NCBI RefSeq assembly: GCF_029852145.1
Contig: NC_079974.1
Span: 22,236,082 to 22,300,081 of the forward strand
Source: Microplitis mediator
Taxonomy: Eukaryota > Arthropoda > Insecta > Hymenoptera > Braconidae
Length of the DNA stretch: 64,000 bases
Direction: 5' to 3'
Positions 33,211 to 44,200 of this stretch are shown here, in pieces. Within the stretch, counting starts at the first letter, position 1; every line of letters starts with the position of its first letter. A program made the translations under genes and the position numbers. A model generated the notes under the pieces. That model was given only the letters and a program-made list of their open reading frames with translations. It made no database searches and was not told where the DNA came from.

Positions 33211-36200
33211 ATGTATTCATATTTGACGCACGTTATGACATTGGCCAATAGCATAATCGGAGTGAGTGTCCTGGCAATGCCATTTTGCTTCAAACAATGC
33301 GGGATAGTCCTGGCGATCCTGATCCTGGTGTTCTGTAGCCTGCTATCGAGGCTCGCCTGCCACTTTTTGATAAAGTCTGCGGTGATGTCCAGGCGCAGGA
33401 ACTTTGAGTTTCTTGCTTTCCATGCCTTTGGACCCATGGGAAAATTCCTGGTCGAGTTGTTCATCATCGGGTTCCTGCTGGGCACGTGCATCGCTTTCTT
33501 TGTCGTCACTGGAGACCTGGGACCTCAAATCTTTGCTAAAATTTTGAACAAAAATCCAGAGGACATTCGTACCAGTTTTTTGCTGGTAACTGGACTGATA
33601 ATTGTCTTACCACTAGGATTACTGAAGAACATTGACAGTCTCTCCAGCATCTGCACCGTGTCAATTGGATTTTATTTGTGTCTTATTATAAAAGTATGTA
33701 AATTTAATTAGTTATTGAAATGAAAGTCATATAATATTTTGTTTATTTTTTTCAGGTGATATCAGAAGCTATAGGACATATTTTTGATGACGATTGGATG
33801 GAAAATGTAAATTATTGGAGACCTGCTGGTATTTTACAGTGTCTGCCTATTTTTTCAATGGCTTTGTTTTGCCAGACGCAATTATTTGAAATTTATGAGT
33901 CGATTCCGAATGTCTCGTTGGAGAAAATGAACATTGTTGTTAAAGGTGCAATAAATATTTGCACAATTGTGTATTTATGTGTCGGTTTCTTTGGATACGT
34001 CGCTTTTTGTACTCAATCTTTCTCAGGTACTTGATTTATATTTTATTTTTAATTTTAAAGTCGAATCTATAACTCTTGAACTCCCACTTTGAATTCCCGC
34101 CATTTTTTTTTTTTAAATGAAAAATTTCTGGCTGCCAATTATTCTGTGACTGAGTCCGGAAATTTTGAGCCTTGACTGGATTTTCATTGCGCAAAATAAT
34201 TACTGATGGTCTTGAGTACCCAGTTGCCAATCTCATATATTTTACTTATAAAAGTGTTTTATTGCAGATTAATTTTCTTACTTTCTCATTACATTTTGGG
34301 AAATTGATTTCCAGTCTTAAGTCTTTGGACTGATTCATTTTTATCAATAATCTGAGCGATTAAAATTTTAATTTTTACTAGGGTTTGAAAAAAATTATGA
34401 TGCTAAAGTTAGCCGACGTCAAATAATTTTTGGATTTGTCTAAAAAAGATAAATTATAAAAAAAAAATATTTTAAAAAATTGCACCTGTAGTTTTTAAAA
34501 TTTTCCATAAGTGCAATTTTTTTTTTGTAATTTAATTGTTGAAAAAAAAATCGAAAATTTTTAATTGCCTGCTAACTTCAGAATCATAAAAAATTTCCAT
34601 TAAAAAAAATCCATAAAATTGAATTTTTTTTTTTAATTTTCAACTTTTTATTTAAAAAAATTTCAACTCGCACTAGGACTTAAAAATAAAATAATTTTAA
34701 ATAATTAAAATAAAAATTTATAATTATTATCATTTCAGGAAATATTTTGACAAGTTTTGAGCCAAGTCTTACTTCCGACTGCATTAAAATAGGATTCGTA
34801 CTATCAGTATTATTTAGTTTTCCTCTTGTGATCTTCCCATGCCGCGCGAGTTTGAATTCGCTTTTATTCCGACGGGTAAGTTCCCGCCAAAATTCAAATT
34901 TAAATAAAAATAAATCCCAAAAATAACAATAATAAATTGCAGAGCTACGGACACGAAGGCTCGACAAATTACATTCCAGAAATAAGATTCCGATGCCTGA
35001 CTCTGATGATAGTACTGGTGTCCCTAATAACTGGACTGCTGATGCCAAATATTGAGTTCGTTCTCGGTCTCGTAGGATCGACCATTGGAGTCATAATTTG
35101 TTTGATTTTTCCCGCTGGATTTTTCATCGCCATCAGTACTAAGAACACAAACGAGCGTTTGATCGCTCAAGTCATTTTATTTATCGGTATTTGGATAATG
35201 ATTTTAGGATCTTACGCAAATTTATACGCGATTGATGACTCCAGTACAACTAAAATTTCTCTCGTGACGGAAAAACCATTCGTTCCTATAAATAATATTC
35301 ATTTAAATATCATCGAAGACAATAATAAAAACAATAACAATAATAATGCAGTGGAAATTCCTCAGGTCATTGATATTCTTCCCAAAGAAAAAGGTAATTA
35401 ATTATATAAACAAGAATTTTATGATACTGAAGTTAGCAGACGTCTAATAATTTTTGGATTTTTTTTTAGACGATAAACCATAAAAAAAAAATATTTGAAA
35501 AAATTGCACCTGTAGTTTTTTAAATTTTTGACATGTGTATATTTTTATTTCATTTTTTTGCAATAAACGAAAGTTCAAAAATTTTTAAATGTCTGCTAAC
35601 TTCAAGATCATAGAATTTTTCAAATATTTAAATAATTTTCTTTATTTCAGAAGAGTCATTGATTAAAAATGACAAGAATTTGAATGATTTCCCGGTGGAA
35701 AAGTTGCAAGAAAAAATAAAAATCGATGTGGAAAAAATAAAAATAAAAGCCAACGTTACCTCGAGTACTGACAATAAAAACCCACAAGTGGAAAATAATA
35801 AAATCACGGGTATGAATAAAGTCGCCAAAGTGCTGACAGCTGAGGAAAAATTGAAACAAGTCCTGGCTGCTGAGGAAAATGTAAAAAAAGACTCAGAGAC
35901 CGATAACTTGATAAACGTCGACGCGATAAAAAAAGAAGAGTCCGAGATCGCGGAGGCTGATGGCAAAGACCCTCTGCTGCAGGAACAGCAGCGCGTGAAA
36001 GAAGTCATCGAGCGGAATAAAATCGAGTCGATTGAGCTGCTGCAGGAGCAGAAGGCGATTTTGAAAAATTTTGCTAATAAAAAGGAAGAGATTAAGAAAG
36101 AAAAAAAATTGCTGGAGAGTTTTAAGGCCAATAGTCCTGTTGAGAAAATTTTGGAGAAGGACTCAAATGGTTTTAATGACAAAGTTGATGGCTCTAGTGA

Positions 36201-36918
36201 CAGACATATCAAAGTTGATAACAAATCTAAGGAAATAAATAATAATTTGGGTAATTTAAATAATACAGGAATTAATATTAATAATCAAAGTAAAGAAATA
36301 AAAATTAAAAATACAAATGTACCTTTGGATCCGAAAATTAATGTGCCTTCAAATGAATCACGTGGTCCTGTCCTTAATATTTTGACAAACTGGACAGCTA
36401 ATCAATTAAATAATTCGTTAGGAAAAATAAATACTGATGATAATCGTTCGATAAATGACACAAAATCAGCTAATGAACTTCCGGTTCCTTTACTATTGAA
36501 ATTAAACAAGTCAGTGGACAGCGACACTGGCAGGGCGAATGATGAAAAAAATATTGGGCGAGATATTTTACAGGATCGCGGTAGAGAAAAGCGCGACGTT
36601 GATGACCTGGAAGTCCGGAAAATTATTTTTGATCAGGAGGTTGAGAAAAAAAGGGAGAGTTTAATAATTGACGGCAATGACAGTAAGGAGTGTAAGTTGG
36701 AGAAAAGTAAGCCGGTTATTGGTGACAAAGTCGGTTTGGAGGGAAGCAGTTTGGGTGTAAGCAGTACGGAGTCGATTATAAAGACAAATATTAATTTGTC
36801 GGAGCAGAAATTTACAGAGGATTTAAATTTTGGGTTGGATCCTCCTGCTAATTCGGAGTACCAGGTCTTCAAGAAACGGGATCTCAAGGCTCTGAAACCT
36901 GGAAGGAGAAAAGATTAA
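33211..36918 (+). CDS. SLC38A10-like amino-acid transporter with long charged tail
   Basis: Five exons join in phase: 33211-33693, 33756-34026, 34739-34875, 34943-35393 and 35651-36918, giving 869 residues. ATG 33211 starts MYSYLTHVMTLANSIIGVSV, the typical first membrane helix of the SLC38/SLC32 family (Asn-Ser-Ile-Ile-Gly). About ten membrane helices occupy residues 1-395, including FVVTGDLGPQIF, GLIIVLPLGLLKNIDSLSS, and LPIFSMALFCQTQLFEIYES. The tail from about 400 to 869 is hydrophilic, rich in Lys, Glu and Asn, and partly coiled-coil-like (EEKLKQVLAAEENVKKDSE). A long tail of this kind distinguishes SNAT10 (SLC38A10) from other SNATs. Family members carry neutral amino acids such as glutamine with sodium; that is inferred here. 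A family A MITE lies in each of introns 2 and 4. Confidence 0.92.
34397..34587. mobile_element. MITE family A, copy 5, perfect 8-base target duplication
   Basis: Intron 2 of the SLC38A10-like gene. Starts ATGATGCTAAAGTTAGCCGA, ends CTGCTAACTTCAGAATCAT, and is flanked by AAAAAATT on both sides. Confidence 0.85.
35421..35611. mobile_element. MITE family A, copy 6, perfect 8-base target duplication
   Basis: Intron 4 of the SLC38A10-like gene. Starts ATGATACTGAAGTTAGCAGA, ends GTCTGCTAACTTCAAGATCAT, and is flanked by AGAATTTT on both sides. This is the best-preserved reference copy. Confidence 0.9.
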
Positions 36919-38276
36919 TTATTTTATAGTTTTTTTTTTTTTTTTTTTTTTTTTTTAGTGTAGTTTATAAGTTATGATAATTAATTATTTTTTACTGCAG
37001 AGATTTATTATATTTTATGATTTATTTCTCTAAGTCAGTTATTTATTTATTTAAAAATTAAGGGGCTATGAATTAAATGTGATAATGCATTTAAAAAAAT
37101 TAGTTTTGTAATTGTAATTTGTAAAAATTAAATAATAAATAATATTTTTGAAGGTAAACAAAATCACTTATATTTTTTTTCAAAATATATCATTTATTCG
37201 TTGTTTATAAAAAAATTTTTAATACAAAATTTTGAGCATGATTTTAAAAAAAGTGGAATCCAAAATAACGAATTTTAATTTAAAAATTTTCACCTCAAAA
37301 TTGTCAACTGTAACTTTTAAAAAAATCCAAAATTTTTCAATTATTTTTTATTTATAAAAAAAATTCGAGTCCAAAGTAAGAAAATTTCAACTCAAAATTA
37401 TGAACTTCGTTTAAAAAAAATTTTAATCCAAAATTTTACGCTTACTTTTTATATAAAAAAAATTTGAATCCCAAATTCTGTACTTTCCTTAACAGATAAA
37501 TTTTAATACTAATTTTTAAAAAATACCTTTAAATTTTTATTATTTGTACAAAATCAAAATTCTAAATACACATTTTTTTACCACAAATTTTCAAATCACG
37601 AACTGAATTCAAAATCAAAAATTCCCGCGCGAAAAATAATTTGAAATAGATCCCAGTATAGACATCGATATATACATACACTAGTCATTATTAGATAATA
37701 TATATGATAAATAATAGCCCAGATAGTCATTAAGAAGAGTATTAGGTAAATAATTACCTGTCCAGCAGAATCGATTGCAACGACAGCCACAGTAACATAA
37801 AGTCAGCCCACACGGCAACATTTGCTACCAAAGTAACATCATATCAGTTAGTCGCTATCATAAATTGAGGTACTGAGGTATTCAGGTACTCAGGTACAGG
37901 TTGTTTTATATTTCCCATGGAATAAAAAGCATTACCTATAACTACAACCACTACAACGTCTCTCCTCCAGTACAAGGTAAAGCTTCTTTTACCTCTACCT
38001 CTTCCACGAGCGCAATCACGAGCGCGATCACGACCGCTGCCACTAGTACTCGTACCTCGTTCACCTGATCATTAGTGAACATCACTCAGTGCAGTGCAGT
38101 GCTCTTACAATTAATTTATTAATTAATTAATTACTAATCACCATATCAGCATCGGTTAAATTTAATGATAAAAATAAAATGACGTTTGTTAAATTTTACG
38201 AGACTTTAATAATCTTCAATTAATTAATTAACTACATACTAAAATTAATATTTTTAATTACTTGACATAATTTACA
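36919..38276. other. Intergenic region and SPCA 5' region
   Basis: A T-run of about 30 bases at 36930-36957 follows the transporter stop codon. AATAAATAAT near 37134 may serve polyadenylation. About 37200-37600 is AT-rich with repeated AATCCAAAATTT words. The last 500 bases before 38277 include a GC-richer block (37940-38080, with GAGCGCAATCACGAGCGCG) that probably holds the SPCA promoter and 5' untranslated region. Confidence 0.4.
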
Positions 38277-41200
38277 ATGGGTTACGACGAGGTAAGTATT
38301 TACTTTTAATTTTTATTTTAATCGGTGTTTGTTTTACAAGTTATGGATTTAACTTGTGGCCTAATTTTTTTTTTTTTTTTTTGAAGTAGTGATGGGTGAG
38401 ACAGTAACGATTTTAATTTATTTAAATTAATGTTTGTTTTTTTTTTTTTTTTTGAAACAGTAATTTTTTTATATGAATTTATTTGAAAAAAAAAAAAATT
38501 ATTGTTGGGGATACGAAGCTTATTGATCGACCTAGTCACCCTGTACACTTACGTGGCTAGTTCTAGAAAGTACAACGTATAATCCATTGAAGCTTTTTTT
38601 TATTATTATTTTTATTTATTAAATTATTTATTTAATGGCGCCAATTAAATTACTCGTTTTAAAAAATTAAAATTACGTAATTTTATTTAGAGAAATTAAT
38701 TTGAGTTTTTAAGTTCATTTAAATTAAAAAAAAAAACTGGGATAGTATAAAAATTAATTTTAATAAATGTGTATATTCAATTAATGAGTAAATTAAATTA
38801 TTAAAATTATTTAAATAAAAAGGCGCGTATTTTAAAATTAAAAAACTGTCAAAGTTTTGACAGTTCGCGGGCTGTCAACTGGTCTTATTATTTTATTAAA
38901 TATTGCTGGTAAAATTTTTTTTTTAAATTAAAAAATAAATAAAATTTTTAAAAATAACTTACATCCATTTTTTTGAATACCTTATTATTTAAATTTAAAT
39001 AAAAGGGCGCGTATTTTAAAATTTAAAAGCTGTCAAAGTTTTGACAGTTCGCGGGCTGTCAACTGGTCTTATTATTTCATTAAATAATGCTGGTAAAAAT
39101 GTTTTTTTTTTTAATTAAAAAATAAATAAAATTATTAAAAATAATTTACATCCATTTTTTGAATACTCATTATTTAAATTTAAATAAAAGGGCGCGTATT
39201 TAAAAATTTTAAAGTTGTCAAAGTTTTGACAGTTCCATCGACGACCAGGTCTTATTATTTTATTAAACACCGCTCGCAAAAATGTTTTTTTAAATTAAAA
39301 ACTTTATTTACTAATTAACGAAGTTTGTAAAAATATTTAAATTAACTGCAGCAATTAAAAAATCAAAACAAATCAGAGCAAATAAAATTTTATATAATAA
39401 TTTGCATAAATTAATTTTAAGTACTTGTACTTTTTATAAAAATAATTTATTTAAAAAAGGGCGCGTATTTTGAAATCCCTAAAAAATTCAAAAGCTGTCA
39501 AAGTTTTGACAGTTCGCGGGCCGTAAAAACTGAGGCCACGTCGTCTTGTTATTATTATCGTCCCGTATGTGCATACATTACATGTCATATCTACACGCTG
39601 TCTGCATTATTAACTCGCACACAATATACGTATCAACAACGTTAACCCTTGTGACCAATAAAAAGCCCCCACGTTATTGTGAATCCACTAAATAAAATAA
39701 AAAAAATCAATCAATATCAACGAAAAAGATTAAAAAATATATTTACTTAATGTTTACTGTAAAATCAATGGAATCTTTTCGTCTAATAACGCGGTTTTGA
39801 GGTTAGACCTTTCATTTTATTGTTACCAATTATTATTATTTACTGTACGTCAATTTAATAATTTAAGTTATTAAAATAAATTTGCTGACAGTTTATTGCT
39901 CGGAAAATATATATTTGTTTGTTTGCAAGTCATATGTTTGAGAAATATATTTTTAGAATATGTATGTATATTTTTAAAGCTGGTAAAAAATATAATATTT
40001 TATTTAAATTTAAAAAAAAACCAGCGCAGCTTAAGCAAATAAAAATATTATCTGTTATCAGTTTATTAATGAATTAGTACAGGTGTTTTAAATGATAATA
40101 ATAATAACAATAATAATAATAATAATAATAATGATGATGATGATGATGATGATTGTGAGGGTTTGAAATTATTTGACTGAAGTTTTAAAATTTTAAAAAT
40201 GAAGTTGCAGGAGGACAGTGTTAATGCGGAGATGTGGCTCACTACCGCAGAAGCCGCGAGTCTCGGAGCCGAGGAAGTCGCGGCAAAGTTCCAGGTCGAC
40301 CCTAGAACTGGTCTCTGGTGGCAGGAAGCCGATGCGAGGAGACAGAGATATGGATACAATGAGCTCACTGTCAAGGAAGATGATCCCACGTGGAAGAAAT
40401 ATATCGAACAAGTAGTTTTTTAAATTTTAATTCAAATTTCTTCGATACTGAAGTTAGCAGGCGTCTAATAATTTTTGGATTTTTTTTTAGACGATAAACC
40501 ATAAAAGAAAAAATATTTGAAAAAATTGCACCTCTAGTTTTTTAAATTTTCTACATGTGCATATTTTTATTTTATTTTTTTGCAATTGATTTGTTGAAAA
40601 ACAAAAATTCAAAAATTTTTAAATGTCTGCTATCTTCAGGATCATATTTTTTAAATGATCCTAAAGTTAGTGGGCAACTACACTGTAAAAAGAGCGGTGT
40701 TAAAAATTTACTCATTTTAACTCCGCCCGGTGTTAAAATAAAATTACACCGGTGTAGGAGGAGTAATTCACCGGTGTTAAAAATAACGGTGTTAAATCGG
40801 GGTAACCGGTGCAAAATATTTACACCGGTGGCGGCGTTATTTTCACACCCGGTGTTGAAATTTAACACCGTCGATTTTAACACCTACACCGTTTGGACTT
40901 ATCCCGGTGATTTTTTACAGTGTAACAATTTTTGAATTTTTTAACTAATCAATAAAAAAAAAACTAAAATATGCGCATGTAGAAAATTAAAAAACTATAG
41001 GCGCATTTTTTGAAATTTTCTTTTTTTTTATAACGTTTTAAAAAAATCGAAAAATTAGACGTCAGCTTTGAGTATCATTTTTTAAAGGCGATCCCTCTTT
41101 ACATCTCAGTAAAAAAATATCAGGAAATATCTCAGTCACTGATATCTCAATGCAAAAATATATTTGCATCCTTGTCTTGCTCATAGATGTATTTTTTCAC

Positions 41201-44200
41201 GAGATATTTTCCGTCGGAGACGGCACTTCTGATTTAAAATGAGGGAGAGCCAAATTTAAAAACGGCGGTAATTTTAAAATTTTTAAAATTATTTCAGTTC
41301 AAAAATCCTTTGATTCTTTTGCTATTGGGCTCGGCACTAGTGAGCGTTTGTATGAAACAATTCGACGATGCCGTCAGTATCACAGTAGTAAGTTGTCTAT
41401 TATTTTTAATTACTTATCAATACTAGTATTTTACATCCACTAATTACTACTCTACTACTTGTTTATCATTAAATTGAAAATAATTATTTTTACGAGTAAA
41501 AAAATTCCGAGTTTAATTATCGAATGATTAAATAATTACTTTACAGGCGATAATAATTGTCGTTACGGTGGCATTCGTTCAAGAATACCGCTCGGAAAAA
41601 TCATTGGAGGAGTTGAATAAATTGGTGCCGCCAACATGTCATTGGTAAGAAATTTAAAATTTAAACCAAATCAATAGTCTTATCAATTAATTAATTAATT
41701 AATTAAAAATTAAATTTACTGACTAATTGATAATATTTTAGTTTGCGCGAAGGTCGAGTGGAAAGTTTCCTCGCCCGCAATTTAGTTCCCGGCGATATCG
41801 TTTTTTTGAATATCGGCGACCGAGTTCCCGCCGACATTAGAATATTCGAAGCGATAGACCTGGCGATTGACGAGTCCAGTTTCACTGGAGAGACGGAGCC
41901 GTCGCAAAAGTCGACGGCTCCGCTGCTGAAGAGCAACGGCCACACGTCAAAGCGCAACATCGCGTTCATGGGAACACTAGTGCGCTGCGGAAATGGCAAA
42001 GGAATCGTAATAAACACCGGAGAGAAGTCCGAGTTCGGAGAAGTCTTCGCGATGATGCAGGCCGAGGAAGCGCCCAAAACTCCTCTTCAGCGCAGCATGG
42101 ACATTCTCGGCACCCAGTTGTCCTTCTACAGCTTCTGTATAATCGGGGTGATAATGCTGCTCGGTTGGTTCCAGAACCGCGCGCTCTTGGAGATGCTCAC
42201 AATCGGAGTCTCTCTCGCGGTAGCGGCTATTCCAGAAGGGCTTCCGATTGTCGTCACAGTAACTCTGGCCCTGGGAGTCATGAGAATGGCCAAGCGCAAT
42301 GCCATCGTAAAGAAACTCCCTACCGTTGAAACTCTCGGGTGCGTAAACGTAATTTGTTCCGACAAAACCGGAACCATTACCAAGAACGAAATGACTGCCA
42401 CGATAATGATCACCCCGGAGGGATACATCGCAGACATAACTGGCACCGGGTACAATGACCAGGGAGAAGTGAGGATCAGGAAGTGCGACAACATGGATCT
42501 CGCCCGTTCCGCAGTCACAAATCTTCTTGAGGTCGGCAGTGTTTGTAACAACGCGATCATACAGAACGACACGCTTCTAGGACAGCCGACTGAAGGTGCG
42601 TTGGCCGCTGCTGCGATGAAGTACGGGATGTATGGGGTCGCTGAAAAATACTTGAGGCTTCAGGAGTATCCATTTTCATCGGAGCAAAAAATGATGGCTG
42701 TTAAGTGCGCGCCGAAGTACACTGAAGATCGTGAGGAAATTTTTTTTGCCAAGGGAGCGATTGAAAAAATTCTTGCCCAGTGTACCAAGTACTCGGCAAA
42801 TGGACAACTGTACCAACTGAACCAGAAAAAAGAAAAAGAATTCGCGACAGAGGCTTACGAAATAGGACAGCAGGGTCTCAGAGTACTGGGACTCGCCAGA
42901 GGGTCATCGCTCCAGGATCTTGTCTACGTGGGACTGATCGGGATCTGCGATCCTCCGCGCGAGGGAGTTCGCGAGGCGATTTCTCTGCTGTTCAACAGCG
43001 GGGTCAAAGTTAAAATGGTCACTGGAGACGCAAAAGAAACCGCGGGCGCGATCGCGAATATGATTGGGCTGGACACGATGCACATGCGGTTGGTTTCCGG
43101 TGACAAAATCGACACGATGACTGAAGACGAGCTTCAGGAAATAATTGACAACGTCAGTGTGTTCTATCGCGTCACCCCCAAGCACAAGCTCAGCATCGTC
43201 AAGGCGCTGCAGAGAAACGGGAACATCGTCGGCATGACCGGTGACGGCGTCAATGACGGAGTCGCTCTGAAAAAAGCGGATATCGGTATCGCCATGGGGA
43301 AAAATGGTACCGATGTGTGCAAAGAAGCCGCCGATATGATTCTAGTCGACGATGACTTCAAAACGATTATTTCCGCGATTGAAGAGGGAAAGGGAATTTT
43401 TTATAATATCAGAAATTTTGTGAGGTTCCAACTGAGTACCAGCATCTCCGCTCTGGCTCTCATAGCCCTGGCCACAATGATGAGTATTCCGAATCCTCTC
43501 AATGCCATGCAGATTCTCTGGATCAATATCATCATGGACGGGCCACCTGCTCAAAGGTATTTTTTAAATTTATTCAACATTTTTTTTTTCTTACTGCCAT
43601 TTATTGTCAAGGCCTCAGACAATGCCCTCACTTTAAAAAAAAAAAAAAATTTGATTCGCAGAGACAGATTTTGAAAAAAAATTATGATCCTGAAGTTAGC
43701 AGACAGTTAAAAATTTTTGAATTTTTGTTTGAACGACTTAATTAAAAAAAAAAAATTAAAAAAAAAATATGTACATGTAGAAAATTTAATAAACTATAGG
43801 TGCAATTTTTTAAAATATTTTTTTTTTATTAATTTATTGTTTAAAAAAAAATCCAAAAATTATTGAACGTCGGCCAACTTCAGTATCATAAAAAATTATG
43901 ATCCTGAAGTTAGCAGCCAAGTAGTAATTTTTGGATTTTTTTTTCAATGAATTGACTACAAAAAAACAAAAACTAAAAAAATGCACATGTAGAAAATTAA
44001 AAAAACCACAGGTGCAATTTTTTCAAATATTTTTTTTTTTATTAATTTATTGTTTAAAAAAAAATCCAAAAGTTATTAGACGTCAACTTCAGTACCAAAA
44101 AAATTATTTACAGTTGACATCAATTAGGAATTAAATGAAATTTTGAAAATTTTCATAAAAATCTTTATGCCAACATTACAATTTTGGATGTCAAATTTTT

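Noticed and set aside
37596..37790. Small hydrophobic minus-strand protein
   Set aside because: The frame does not start with ATG, shows no splice context, and sits in the 5' region of SPCA.
40555..40935. Open frames on both strands in SPCA intron 2
   Set aside because: They lie inside nested MITEs; the ACCGGTG repeats make them open by chance.
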